Notes under the pieces: generated by a model
Told to the model about the DNA's origin: nothing
The model's database searches: none
Seen by the model: the letters and a program-made list of their open reading frames with translations, nothing else
Translations under genes and position numbers: made by a program
Shown: positions 41,252 to 49,718 of the stretch, piece by piece
How the letters are laid out: each line of letters starts with the position of its first letter
Numbering within the stretch: position 1 is the first letter of the stretch
DNA from: JAGVSZ01 sp019137045
Lineage (GTDB): Bacteria > Pseudomonadota > Gammaproteobacteria > Burkholderiales > SG8-39
NCBI GenBank assembly: GCA_046347635.1
Contig: JAXMFT010000013.1
Coordinates: forward strand, 70,456-134,455
Reading direction: 5' to 3'
DNA: 64,000 nucleotides

Positions 41252-42286
41252 ATGAACGCGCCCCGCTCCGCCCCGACGCGCCCCGACGCCGACCTCATCC
41301 GCACGCTCGAGGCCGCGGACTACCACCCGCTGTGGGACCGGTACAAGCGCATCACGCCGGTCGCGCCGCGCAGCCGCGACCTGCCGATGCACTGGCGCTG
41401 GCGCGAGTTCGAGCCGCTCGCCGAGCGCGCGGCGAAGGAGGTTCCGATCGAGGACGTGGAGCGGCGCGCGCTCATCATGGCCAATCCGGCGTTCGGCGGC
41501 GACACGGTGACGACGTCGAACCTGATCGGGGCGTTCACCATCCTCGAACCGGGCGACCACGCCGTGCCCCACCGGCACACCGCCGCCGCGATCCGCTTCG
41601 CGACGCGCGCCGCGGGCGCGGTCACGATCGTGAACGGCCGGCGCTGCGAGATGAGGGACGGCGACCTCGTGCTGACCCCGCCGTGGTGCTGGCACGGGCA
41701 CATCAACGAGTCGGACCGGCGCACCTACTGGTTCGACGCCGCGAACATGCCGCTCGTCTGCGGGCTGGAGGCGAACTTCTTCGAGCCCGGCCGGCGCGAC
41801 GACGCGAAGTTCTGGGACGTGGACGAGGGCGACGAGCGGCTCTACCGCGCCGCGGGCCTCGCCCCCGCGTCCGACCCGCCGCGGCCGGCGCATTCGCCCA
41901 AGTACCGCTACCCGGGCGAGGAGACGCGCCGCGTCCTCGCGGCGCTCGCGCCCGGCGCGGACGGCGCGCGCACGCTGCGCTACGTGCACCCGCAGACCGG
42001 CGGCCCGGTGATGCCGACGCTCGACTGCTACGCGATGCGCCTCGCCGCCGGCGCCACCACGCAGCCGGTGCGCGCCACCTGGAACGCGATCGTGCTGGTG
42101 GTGGCGGGCGAAGGCCGCTCGACCGTCGGCGAGCGCACTTTCGAGTGGGCGCGGCACGACGTGTTCACCGTCCCGCACTGGACCTGGGCCGCGCACACCG
42201 CGTCCGGCGGGTCGGCGGACCTCTTCCTGGTGACCGACCGCGCAGTGTACGAGGCGCTCGACCTCGCGCGCGTCGAGCGGCAATGA
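41252..42286 (+). CDS. gentisate 1,2-dioxygenase-like bicupin
   Basis: The 344-residue protein matches gentisate 1,2-dioxygenase. The N-terminal cupin has PGDHAVPHRHTAAAIRFATR (about 101-120), which holds iron ligands, then VNGRRCEMRDGDLVLTPPWC and HGHINES. The C-terminal cupin-like half has TLDCYAMRLAAGATTQPVRA, the pseudo-site typical of the family. It opens gentisate to maleylpyruvate with molecular oxygen. The preferred ring substitution cannot be read. Its stop overlaps the start of the molybdenum hydroxylase gene (ATGA). Confidence 0.9.
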   Translation: MNAPRSAPTRPDADLIRTLEAADYHPLWDRYKRITPVAPRSRDLPMHWRWREFEPLAERAAKEVPIEDVERRALIMANPAFGGDTVTTSNLIGAFTILEPGDHAVPHRHTAAAIRFATRAAGAVTIVNGRRCEMRDGDLVLTPPWCWHGHINESDRRTYWFDAANMPLVCGLEANFFEPGRRDDAKFWDVDEGDERLYRAAGLAPASDPPRPAHSPKYRYPGEETRRVLAALAPGADGARTLRYVHPQTGGPVMPTLDCYAMRLAAGATTQPVRATWNAIVLVVAGEGRSTVGERTFEWARHDVFTVPHWTWAAHTASGGSADLFLVTDRAVYEALDLARVERQ

Positions 42287-44661
42287 GGGAGGGGATCGGC
42301 GCGCGCGTCCTGCGCACCGAGGACCGGCGCTTCCTCACCGGCCGCGGCGAGTTCGTCGCCGATCTCGCGCTTCCCGGCGCGCTGCACTGCGCGATCGTGC
42401 GCTCACCGCACGCGCACGCGCGCATCCGGGCGCTCGACGCGCGCGCCGCGGTGGAAGCGCCCGGGGTGGCGGCGGTGCTCACCGGCGCGGACATGGCCGC
42501 CGACGGCGTGGGGCCGATGCGGACCCTGTGGCCGATCCGGTCGCACGACGGCACGCCGATGGCGGAGCCGCCGCGCTGGGCGCTCGCCCGTGACACCGTG
42601 CGGCACGTGGGCGAGCCGGTGGCGGTCGTGCTCGCCGACGGCCGCGCCGCGGCGCTCGACGCGGCCGAGCGGGTCGAGGTCGATTACGAGCCGCTTCCCG
42701 CGCTCGCGTCGGCCGCGGACGCCGCCGCCGACGGCGCGCCGCATCTTCACGCCGCAGCGCCGGGCAACGTGTGCTTCCGCTGGCAGCGGGGCGACGCGGC
42801 CGCGGTGGAGCGGGCTTTCGCGACCGCGGCGCACGTGGTCGAGCTCCACCTGCGCAACCCGCGCATCGCCGGATGCGCGCTCGAGCCGCGCGCGGTGGCG
42901 GCGCTCCCCGGCGCCGACGACGCCTCGCTCACGCTCTACGCGACCACGCAGGTGCCGCACCACCTCCGCCGCCTGGTCGCCGAGGAGCTCGGCTGGCCCG
43001 AGGTCGCGCTGCGCGTGATTGCGCCCGACGTCGGCGGGGGGTTCGGCTACAAGGGCAAGCACTACCCGGAGGAGACGATCGTCGCTTGGGCGGCGCGCCG
43101 CCTGCGCCGCCCGGTGCGCTGGGTAGCGACGCGGACCGAGAGCTTCGTCTCCGACCTGCAGGCGCGCGACCACGACACCCGCTGCGCGCTCGCCCTCGAC
43201 CGGGACGGACGTTTCCTGGGGCTGCGCGTGGACACGCGCGCCAACCTCGGCGCCTACGTCTCGACGGTCGGGGCAGCGATCCCGAGCGCGATCTATTCCG
43301 CCCTGCTCGCCGGCGTCTACGCCACGCCGGCGATCCACGTCGAGGTCACCGGCCTCTTCACCAACACGGTGCCGACCGACGCCTACCGCGGGGCGGGGCG
43401 GCCCGAGGCCTGCTTCGTGCTCGAGCGCCTGGCGGACGAGGCGGCGCGCGCGCTCGGCCTCGACCGCGCGGAGATCCGCCGCCGCAACCTCGTCCCCGTC
43501 TCCGCCATGCCGTACCGGACGCCGATCGGGCCGACCTACGACTGCGGCGACTTCCCGCGCGTGTTCGCGCGCGCGCTGGCGCTCGGCGACTACGCCGGGT
43601 TCGACGCGCGCCGCGCGGCATCCGCCGCCCGCGGCCGCGCGCGCGGGATCGGCATCGCGTGCTTCGTGGAGTCCTCGGGCGTGGCGCCGTCGAAGCTCGC
43701 CGGCGCGCTCGGCGCGCGCGCCGGGTTCTTCGAGTCGGCCGAGGTGTGCGTCGACGCGACCGGCGCGGTGCGGGCCGCGCTCGGCACGCACAGCCACGGG
43801 CAGGGACACGCGACGACGTTCGCGCAGATCCTCGCGTCGCGCCTCGGCGTGCCGCTCGCGCGCATCCGCATCGTCGAGGGCGACACGGCGGCGGTGCCGT
43901 ACGGCACCGGCACCTTCGGCTCGCGCTCGCTGGCGGTGGGCGGGTCGGCGCTGCACGCCGCCACCGCGAAAGTCATCGACAAGGGCCGGCGCATCGCGGC
44001 GCACCGGCTCGAGGCGGCCGAGGCCGACGTCGCGTTCGCGGACGGACGCTACGCCGTCGCGGGCACCGACCGCGCGATAACGTTCGGCGAGGTCGCGCGC
44101 GCCGCGCACACCGCCCACGACCTGCCTTCGGGCGTCGAGCCCGGCCTGCAGGAGAGCGCGTTCTACGACCCGTCGAACTTCGCGTTCTCGAACGGCGTCC
44201 ACCTCTGCGAAGTCGAGGTGGACCCCGAGACCGGCGTGGTGCAGCTCGCGGGCTACGCGGCGGTGGACGACATCGGCACGGTGATCAACCCGATGATCGT
44301 GGAGGGACAGCTGCACGGCGGGGTGGCGCAGGGCGCGGGCCAGGCGCTCGCCGAGGCCTGCGTCTACGACGCCGGCGGCCAGCTCCTCTCGGCCTCGTTC
44401 CAGGATTACGCGCTGCCGCGCGCCGACGAGCTGCCCGACCTCGTCTCCGAGAACGACGAGAGCCAGCCGTGCACCCACAATCCCCTCGGCGCGAAGGGCT
44501 GCGGCGAGGCGGGCACGATCGCCGCGCCGGCGGCGATCGTCAACGCGATCCTGGATGCGCTCGCGCCGCTCGGCGTGGACGCGATCGAGATGCCCGCGAC
44601 GCCGCAGCGCGTGTGGCAGGCGATCGCGCGGGCGCGGCGGGAGCAGGCGGCGGCGGGGTAG
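42283..44661 (+). CDS. xanthine dehydrogenase-family molybdopterin-binding subunit (CoxL type)
   Basis: The 792-residue protein is a complete large subunit of the molybdenum hydroxylase family. It has VLRTEDRRFLTGRGEFVADL at the N-terminus, VGGGFGYKGKHYPEE, TDAYRGAGRPEACFVLERLA, THSHGQGHATTFAQI and the active-site loop GAKGCGEAGTI with the proton-accepting Glu. Such subunits hydroxylate aromatic rings, purines or aldehydes and normally need an FAD subunit and a [2Fe-2S] subunit. Neither is in this window, so it is an orphan or borrows partners. Overlap with the gentisate dioxygenase gene suggests that it prepares or uses a hydroxylated aromatic acid. Confidence 0.93.
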   Translation: MREGIGARVLRTEDRRFLTGRGEFVADLALPGALHCAIVRSPHAHARIRALDARAAVEAPGVAAVLTGADMAADGVGPMRTLWPIRSHDGTPMAEPPRWALARDTVRHVGEPVAVVLADGRAAALDAAERVEVDYEPLPALASAADAAADGAPHLHAAAPGNVCFRWQRGDAAAVERAFATAAHVVELHLRNPRIAGCALEPRAVAALPGADDASLTLYATTQVPHHLRRLVAEELGWPEVALRVIAPDVGGGFGYKGKHYPEETIVAWAARRLRRPVRWVATRTESFVSDLQARDHDTRCALALDRDGRFLGLRVDTRANLGAYVSTVGAAIPSAIYSALLAGVYATPAIHVEVTGLFTNTVPTDAYRGAGRPEACFVLERLADEAARALGLDRAEIRRRNLVPVSAMPYRTPIGPTYDCGDFPRVFARALALGDYAGFDARRAASAARGRARGIGIACFVESSGVAPSKLAGALGARAGFFESAEVCVDATGAVRAALGTHSHGQGHATTFAQILASRLGVPLARIRIVEGDTAAVPYGTGTFGSRSLAVGGSALHAATAKVIDKGRRIAAHRLEAAEADVAFADGRYAVAGTDRAITFGEVARAAHTAHDLPSGVEPGLQESAFYDPSNFAFSNGVHLCEVEVDPETGVVQLAGYAAVDDIGTVINPMIVEGQLHGGVAQGAGQALAEACVYDAGGQLLSASFQDYALPRADELPDLVSENDESQPCTHNPLGAKGCGEAGTIAAPAAIVNAILDALAPLGVDAIEMPATPQRVWQAIARARREQAAAG

Positions 44662-44714
44662 GCAGCGCGGGCCCTCCGGCGGTTTGACCGTTCGGGCCGA
44701 TGCGGCTAGACTCT

Positions 44715-44736
44715 CTGTATCTCAATTGTGATACAG
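44715..44736. promoter_or_regulatory. toxin-antitoxin operator palindrome
   Basis: CTGTATC-T-CAATTG-T-GATACAG forms a 22-bp inverted repeat with a single T/T mismatch pair, 8 bp before the antitoxin ATG. It sits in an AT-richer island. Ribbon-helix-helix antitoxins autoregulate through such sites. Confidence 0.65.
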
Positions 44737-44744
44737 GAGCTGTG

Positions 44745-45023
44745 ATGGCCGTCTCGCTCAGGATTCCCGAGGAAGTCAAGAAGCGCGTTGCCAGGCTCGC
44801 GCGCGCGCGCGACCTCACGCCGCACGCATTCATGCTCGAAGCGATCCGGGAGAAGGTCGAGGCCGAGGAAGCGCGTGCGTCATTCCACGCCGCGGCGAAG
44901 CAGCGCCTCGCCAGGATGAAGCGGAGCGGCACCGGCATCCCGGCCGACGAGGTCTTCGAGTACTTTCGCAAGCGCGCCGCCGGCAGAGTGACCGAACGCC
45001 CTAGAGCGCGCAGGATCGCGTGA
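44745..45023 (+). CDS. ribbon-helix-helix (CopG/ParD-like) antitoxin
   Basis: The 92-residue protein begins MAVSLRIPEEVKKRVARLAR, a typical ribbon-helix-helix DNA-binding N-terminus, and then continues DLTPHAFMLEAIREKVEAEE. The C-terminal half is charged and helical (KRSGTGIPADEVFEYFRKRA), the expected toxin-binding tail. An operator palindrome precedes it, and its stop overlaps the GTG of the toxin gene. It should neutralise the toxin and repress the operon. Confidence 0.85.
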   Translation: MAVSLRIPEEVKKRVARLARARDLTPHAFMLEAIREKVEAEEARASFHAAAKQRLARMKRSGTGIPADEVFEYFRKRAAGRVTERPRARRIA

Positions 45024-45316
45024 TCCTTTTCGACAGCGGTGCGCTCGATGACCTCGAGCGCATCTTCGAGTTCAATTTCGAGCGCGATCCCGCCACTGCG
45101 CTCGAGCACATCGACAAGATCCGCAGCGCGGTGTCGATCCTCAATGCGCACCCGGAGATCGGACGGTTGCTGGGGCGCGGATCGGCCCTGCGGGAGCTCG
45201 TGATTTCGCACGGCAAGACCGGCTACATCGCGCTCTACGAGCATTCGCCGGTCGATGGCGTGATTCGGATCGTCGCGGTCCGCCATCAGCGCGAGGCGGG
45301 GTACCGAGGGCGCTGA
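45020..45316 (+). CDS. RelE/ParE family toxin
   Basis: The 98-residue protein starts at a GTG within the antitoxin stop. It has the ParE/RelE pattern: DLERIFEFNFERDPATALEHI helices, SILNAHPEIGRLL, then the beta-strand region LRELVISHGKTGYIALYEHS and a C-terminal IRIVAVRHQREAGY. Toxins of this group cut mRNA or poison gyrase. The gene is intact and forms a plausible active pair with its neighbour. Confidence 0.85.
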   Translation: MILFDSGALDDLERIFEFNFERDPATALEHIDKIRSAVSILNAHPEIGRLLGRGSALRELVISHGKTGYIALYEHSPVDGVIRIVAVRHQREAGYRGR

Positions 45317-45361
45317 GGGCGCGGGTCCCCGGCCTGGCCGGGCCGCCGGGTTCGGCTCGCG

Positions 45362-46645
45362 CTACAGCCCGAACGCCCGCGGCAGCCACAGCGACAGCGC
45401 CGGCACGTAGGTCACGATCAGCAGGGCGAGGCACATCGCGCCGTAGAAGGGCCACAACTCCTTCGACACTTCCTCCATCGTCACCTTCCCGATCGCGCAG
45501 CCGACGAACAGCGTCGGTCCGACCGGCGGGGTGATGAGCCCGATGCCGAGGTTGATGATCATGATCATCCCGAAGTGCACCGGATCGACCCCGAAGGTCT
45601 TCATCACCGGCAGCAGGATGGGCGTGCAGATCAGCAGCATCGGCGCCATGTCCATGAACGTCCCGAGCACGAGCAGCAGGACGTTCACCAGCAGCAGCAT
45701 CACGTACTTGTCGCTGGTGAGCGTCAGGAAGAACTGCGTCGCCTTGGCCGGGATCTGCATCAGCGCCATCAGGTAGCCGAACGCCACCGAGAAGCCGATC
45801 AGCATCATCACCATCGCGACCGTCTTCACCACCCGGTGGACGAGGCGCGGCAGGTCCCGCCACTTGTAGTCGCGGTACACGAACATCGTGACCAGGAACG
45901 CGTACACGCACGCCACCGCGGCCGACTCGGTCGCGGTGAAGATCCCGGAGAGGATCCCGCCGAGAATGATCACGATCGTGACCAGCCCCCAGACCGCGTC
46001 GAGCGCGATGCGCACCGACTGGCCCCAGGTGATCGGCTCGGCCTTCGGCATCTCGCGCTTGCGCGCGAGCCACAGCACCAGGCCCACCAGGCACAGTCCG
46101 AACAGCAGGCCGGGGAAGACGCCGGCCAGGAACAGCGCGCCAATTGACACCGTTCCGCCGGCGGCGAGCGAGTAGATGACCGCGTTGTGCGACGGCGGGA
46201 TCACCACCGCCTGCACCGACCCGCAGATCGTGAGATTGGTGGCGAACACCCGCGAGTAGCCCTGCTTCACCATCTGCGGGATCATCACCGAGCCGATCGA
46301 CGCGGTGTCGGCCACCGACGAGCCCGAGATGCAGCCGAACATCGTCGAGGCGAGGATGTTGACGAGCGCGAGCCCGCCGCGGATCCAGCCGACGAACACC
46401 TTCGCCAGGTTGATGAGGCGCGCCGCCATTCCGCCTTCGGCCATGATCGCGCCGGCGAGCACGAAGAACGGGATCGCGAGCAGCGCGAAGTCGTCGGTGC
46501 CGTCGGAGATCTTGAGCATCACCGCCTCGGCGGGGATGTCGATCCAGAGGGCGCCGATCAGCGCCGCCAGGCCGAGGCAGTAGGCGACCGGCACGCCCAG
46601 CGCCGCGAGCAGGCAGAACGAGCCGATCAGGACCAGGGCGTCCAC
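45362..46645 (-). CDS. TRAP transporter large permease subunit (DctM type)
   Basis: The 427-residue protein has about 12 membrane helices with DctM motifs: TMFGCISGSSVADTASIGSV, VVIPPSHNAVIYSLAAGG and GLITPPVGPTLFVGCAIG. The N-terminus MDALVLIGSFCLLAALGVPV is standard. It is the channel of the second TRAP importer in the window. The small subunit lies 4 bp upstream and the binding protein before it. Homologous systems take up C4-dicarboxylates or sugar acids. Confidence 0.95.
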   Translation of the reverse strand: MDALVLIGSFCLLAALGVPVAYCLGLAALIGALWIDIPAEAVMLKISDGTDDFALLAIPFFVLAGAIMAEGGMAARLINLAKVFVGWIRGGLALVNILASTMFGCISGSSVADTASIGSVMIPQMVKQGYSRVFATNLTICGSVQAVVIPPSHNAVIYSLAAGGTVSIGALFLAGVFPGLLFGLCLVGLVLWLARKREMPKAEPITWGQSVRIALDAVWGLVTIVIILGGILSGIFTATESAAVACVYAFLVTMFVYRDYKWRDLPRLVHRVVKTVAMVMMLIGFSVAFGYLMALMQIPAKATQFFLTLTSDKYVMLLLVNVLLLVLGTFMDMAPMLLICTPILLPVMKTFGVDPVHFGMIMIINLGIGLITPPVGPTLFVGCAIGKVTMEEVSKELWPFYGAMCLALLIVTYVPALSLWLPRAFGL

Positions 46646-46649
46646 CGCC

Positions 46650-47174
46650 TCACTCCACCGCCGTGGGCTCGTCCCGGTACATCACCGAGGTCTCCGGCGG
46701 TTCGCCCACCCACAGCCGCTCGACGATGAAGAGCAGCGTGATCAACCCCCCGAGCGGAATCGGCGCGTAGTTCAGTCCCACCGGAAACCAGGGGAACTCG
46801 GCGAGGCCCTGGTGCCAGGTCGCCTGCACGAGCTTGCCGCCGTGGACGACCATGAAGACGCAGGCGACGATCATCGACAGCTCGATCAGCCACTGCATCG
46901 CCCGGCTGACGCCGCGCGGCACCGCCTCGATCAGGGCGCGCACGGCGATGTGGGCATTCGCCCTGAACACCGCGGCGCCGCCCACGAACGAGAACAGCAC
47001 CATCAGGATGACCGCGAACGGCTCCGGCCAGCTCGCCGCGGAGTTCAGGACGTAGCGCGTGAACACGCCGTACGGGATCGCCAGCGTGATCAGGACGAGC
47101 GCGACGCCGGAGACGGCGATGCAGGCGACGTAGAGCCGCTCCATCGCCCGTGCATAGCGGGCCTTCAGCTCCAT
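46650..47174 (-). CDS. TRAP transporter small membrane subunit (DctQ type)
   Basis: The 174-residue protein has four hydrophobic segments and the DctQ pattern YGVFTRYVLNSAASWPEPFA, FSFVGGAAVFRANAHIAVRA and the mid-protein HGGKLVQATWHQGLAEFPWF. The WPEPFA segment corresponds to the conserved W.EE region of DctQ. It lies between the binding protein (70 bp upstream) and the large subunit. Confidence 0.9.
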   Translation of the reverse strand: MELKARYARAMERLYVACIAVSGVALVLITLAIPYGVFTRYVLNSAASWPEPFAVILMVLFSFVGGAAVFRANAHIAVRALIEAVPRGVSRAMQWLIELSMIVACVFMVVHGGKLVQATWHQGLAEFPWFPVGLNYAPIPLGGLITLLFIVERLWVGEPPETSVMYRDEPTAVE

Positions 47175-47244
47175 GACGTGAGCTTCCCGGGCGGAGCGAG
47201 GCCGCGCGGGCGGCCGCGCTCCGGGGCGCGCGCGGGACGCGCGG

Positions 47245-48225
47245 CTACTTGGTGTCCTCGATGCGCTTGATCAGCGCGGCGTACTTGGCGCCGTACTTCT
47301 CGCGCACCGGTCGGGTGGCCTCGTAGAACGCCTTCTTGTCGACCTCGACGAACTGCACGCCGGCCGCCTTCAGCTTCTCGGTCGACTCCTTCACCATCGC
47401 GTCCCAGAGCTGGCGCTGCTCGGCCTGCGCCTCGCGCGAGAGCTTCATGATCAGCGCCTGGTCGTCCTTGGACAGCTGCTCCCAGCTGCGCTTGGAGAAG
47501 ACGAAGATCTCGGGGATGATCAGGTGGCCGGTGAGGTTGTAGAACTTGGTGATCTGGTAGTGGTTCTGGGTGAGGTAGGTCGGGGGGTTGTTCTCCGCGC
47601 CGTCCACCACGCCGGTCTGCATCGCCGAGTACAGCTCGTTGAACCCCATCGCGACGCCGTTGCCGCCCATCGCGTTCATGGTCTCGACGAAGACCGGGTT
47701 GCCCATCATGCGGATCTTCTGCCCCTTGAGCTCGGCCGGCGTCTTGAGCGCCTTCTTCGCATAGACGTTGCGCGTGCCGGAGTCCATCCAGCCGAGCGGG
47801 ATGAGCGCGGACTTCGGGTCCTTGGCCGCCTTCTCGAGCAGCTCGCGCCCGATCGGGCCGTCGATCACCTTGCGCATGTGCGCTTCGTCGCGGAACACGA
47901 ACGGCAGGTTGAAGACGTTGACCTCGTCCACCACCGGCCCGAGCGCACCGACCGAGATGCGCGCGATCTGCAGCGCGCCGACCTGGGCCTGCTCGATCAT
48001 CTCCTTCTCGCCGCCGAGCTGCATGGCCGGGTACATCTGGATCGATATGCGCCCGTTGGTCTGCGCCTCGAGCTTCTTGCCCATGCGCACCATCGCCTCG
48101 ACGGTCGGGTAGCCGAGGGCGTGGACGTCGCTCGCCTTGAGCACCATCTTCTGCTGCGCGAACGCCACCGGCGCGAGCGCCGCCGCGGCCGCGGCGGCGA
48201 GACAGAGCATGCGACGGGAGATCAT
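47245..48225 (-). CDS. TRAP transporter periplasmic binding protein (DctP type), possibly for uronates
   Basis: The 326-residue protein has a signal peptide (MISRRMLCLAAAAAAALAPV, cleaved before QQKMVLK) and DctP features: LKASDVHALGYPTVEAMVRM, IQMYPAMQLGGEKEMIEQAQ and KIRMMGNPVFVETMNAMGGN with the ligand-binding Arg, then VVDGAENNPPTYL. GAAGGAGGAAA precedes the ATG at 48225, which fixes the start. It is divergent from a uronate-dehydrogenase-like gene, so a hexuronate such as glucuronate or galacturonate is a likely ligand; this is inference from context. Confidence 0.92.
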   Translation of the reverse strand: MISRRMLCLAAAAAAALAPVAFAQQKMVLKASDVHALGYPTVEAMVRMGKKLEAQTNGRISIQMYPAMQLGGEKEMIEQAQVGALQIARISVGALGPVVDEVNVFNLPFVFRDEAHMRKVIDGPIGRELLEKAAKDPKSALIPLGWMDSGTRNVYAKKALKTPAELKGQKIRMMGNPVFVETMNAMGGNGVAMGFNELYSAMQTGVVDGAENNPPTYLTQNHYQITKFYNLTGHLIIPEIFVFSKRSWEQLSKDDQALIMKLSREAQAEQRQLWDAMVKESTEKLKAAGVQFVEVDKKAFYEATRPVREKYGAKYAALIKRIEDTK

Positions 48226-48321
48226 GCGGTTTCCTCCTTCGTGATCCGGGATCGGTCGTTTCTTGTTCTGGTGGCGCGGAGTTCTAGCACAGGCCGGTCC
48301 GGGCTGGCAAATCCGAAAGGT

Positions 48322-48327
48322 TATGAT
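48322..48327 (+). promoter_or_regulatory. -10-like element in the TRAP/udh divergent spacer
   Basis: TATGAT at 48322-48327 lies in the 159-bp spacer between the divergent TRAP and uronate dehydrogenase-like genes, 57 bp before the latter. No convincing -35 or regulator site is visible in the spacer. Confidence 0.3.
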
Positions 48328-48384
48328 TCCCGCGCGTCCCCGGGCTGCGGCGGGCGCGAGGCGCGAGAGGAGGCCCGGCGCGAG

Positions 48385-49257
48385 ATGAAGACGATCCTGA
48401 TCACCGGCGCCGGCGGCGACGTCGGCACCCACCTGCGGCGCGAGCTGGCCGGGCGCTACCGGCTGCGGCTGTCGGACGTCAAACCGCTCCGGCCGCTCGC
48501 CCGGGGCGAGACCTTCGTCCGCGGCGACGTCCGGAAGATGACCGACATGCTGCGCGCCACGAAGGGCGTGGACGCGATCGTCCATCTCGGCGCCTGGTCG
48601 GTCGAGGGCGACTGGGAGACGATCCTGGCGGCGAACATCGCCGGCACCTACAACGTGTTCGAGGCGGCGCGCCGCAACGGCGTGAAGCGCATCCTCTACC
48701 CCTCGTCCAACCACGCGGTCGGCTTCTATCGCCGCGACGAGACGATCGACCATCGCGTCTACCCGAAGCCCGACAGCCGCTACGGCGTGTCCAAGGTCTT
48801 CGGCGAAGCGCTCGGCAGCCTGTACGCCGACAAGTACGGCATGGAAGTCTTCAACATGCGCATCGGCAACGTCGCGAGCGCACCCGCGGACAAGCGCCGG
48901 CTGTCGATCTGGCTGAGCCCGCGCGACCTCGCGCAGCTGGTTTCCATCGGCATCGAGCACCCCGACATCCGGTTCGAGGTCGTCTACGGCATCTCGGGGA
49001 ACAAGCGCGCGTGGTACGACAATTCGAACGCGCACCGCCTCGGCTACCGGCCGCAGGACGACAGCGAGCCGTGGGCGGCGGAGAAGCTGGCGGCGCACCG
49101 GGACCACCCCGACGCGCGCGTCGAGCGCTACCAGGGCGGCACCTTCGTCGGCGCCGAGTTCGGCGGCGACCCGAGCCGGCCGCCGCCCAAACGGCCCGGG
49201 GCGACGCGCAAGCCTGCGCGCCCCGCCGGGAAGAAGCGCGCCGGGAGAAGGAAGTGA
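48385..49257 (+). CDS. udh: uronate dehydrogenase-like NAD-dependent short-chain dehydrogenase with basic tail
   Basis: The 290-residue protein starts MKTILITGAGGDVGTHLRRE with the NAD-binding Gly motif at residues 8-14. The catalytic Tyr-Lys pair is in RYGVSKVFGEALGSLYADKY, and SSNHAVGFYRRDETIDHRVY and VVYGISGNKRAWYDNSNAHR match uronate dehydrogenases, which oxidise glucuronate or galacturonate to the aldarolactone. After about residue 262 an extra Pro/Lys/Arg-rich tail (RPPPKRPGATRKPARPAGKK) is present that the family normally lacks. Its stop overlaps the GTG of the MaoC-like gene. Confidence 0.85.
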   Translation: MKTILITGAGGDVGTHLRRELAGRYRLRLSDVKPLRPLARGETFVRGDVRKMTDMLRATKGVDAIVHLGAWSVEGDWETILAANIAGTYNVFEAARRNGVKRILYPSSNHAVGFYRRDETIDHRVYPKPDSRYGVSKVFGEALGSLYADKYGMEVFNMRIGNVASAPADKRRLSIWLSPRDLAQLVSIGIEHPDIRFEVVYGISGNKRAWYDNSNAHRLGYRPQDDSEPWAAEKLAAHRDHPDARVERYQGGTFVGAEFGGDPSRPPPKRPGATRKPARPAGKKRAGRRK

Positions 49258-49718
49258 CGGGCGGCCGCCCGCCGCAGGACTTCTTCGTCGCGGTCGGCGA
49301 GAGCGCGGAGTTCTCGAAGGTGCTGAGCGCGGCGGACGTGGACCGCTTCGCGGAGATCTCCGGCGACTTCGACCCGATCCACGTCGACGAGGCGCACGCG
49401 CGCACGACGCGGTTCGGGCGGCGCATCGCGCACGGGATCCTGTCGATGGCGCTCCTCTCCACCGTCTCGGCGATGATCAGCGCCCGCGCGCGCGCGCGCG
49501 GCAGCCGCGGCACGTCGGTGTCGCTCGGCTACGACCGCATCCGCTTCCTGAAGCCGGTGTTCGTCGGCGACACGCTCACCGCGCGCTACACGATCGTGGC
49601 GCTCGACGGAGCGGCGCGCCGCAGCCGCGCGAAGGTGGAGGTCGTGACCGGCGACGGCGAGCCGGCCGTGGTCGGCGAGCACCACATGAAATGGCTGCCG
49701 GAGGAGCCCGGGACGTGA
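49254..49718 (+). CDS. MaoC-like (R)-specific enoyl-CoA hydratase
   Basis: The 154-residue hot-dog protein starts at the GTG inside the preceding stop (GTGA). It has FAEISGDFDPIHVDEAHART with the Asp/His catalytic pair of (R)-enoyl-CoA hydratases, RRIAHGILSMALLSTVSAMI and GYDRIRFLKPVFVGDTLTAR. It hydrates a trans-enoyl-CoA to an (R)-3-hydroxyacyl-CoA. It couples by overlap to the acyl-CoA dehydrogenase gene that follows, a sensible two-step sequence. Confidence 0.9.
   Translation: MTGGRPPQDFFVAVGESAEFSKVLSAADVDRFAEISGDFDPIHVDEAHARTTRFGRRIAHGILSMALLSTVSAMISARARARGSRGTSVSLGYDRIRFLKPVFVGDTLTARYTIVALDGAARRSRAKVEVVTGDGEPAVVGEHHMKWLPEEPGT

Noticed and set aside
45317..45361. Terminator between the toxin gene and the convergent TRAP operon
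   Set aside because: CCCGGCC-T-GGCCGGG could form a stem, but there is no T-tract on either strand.
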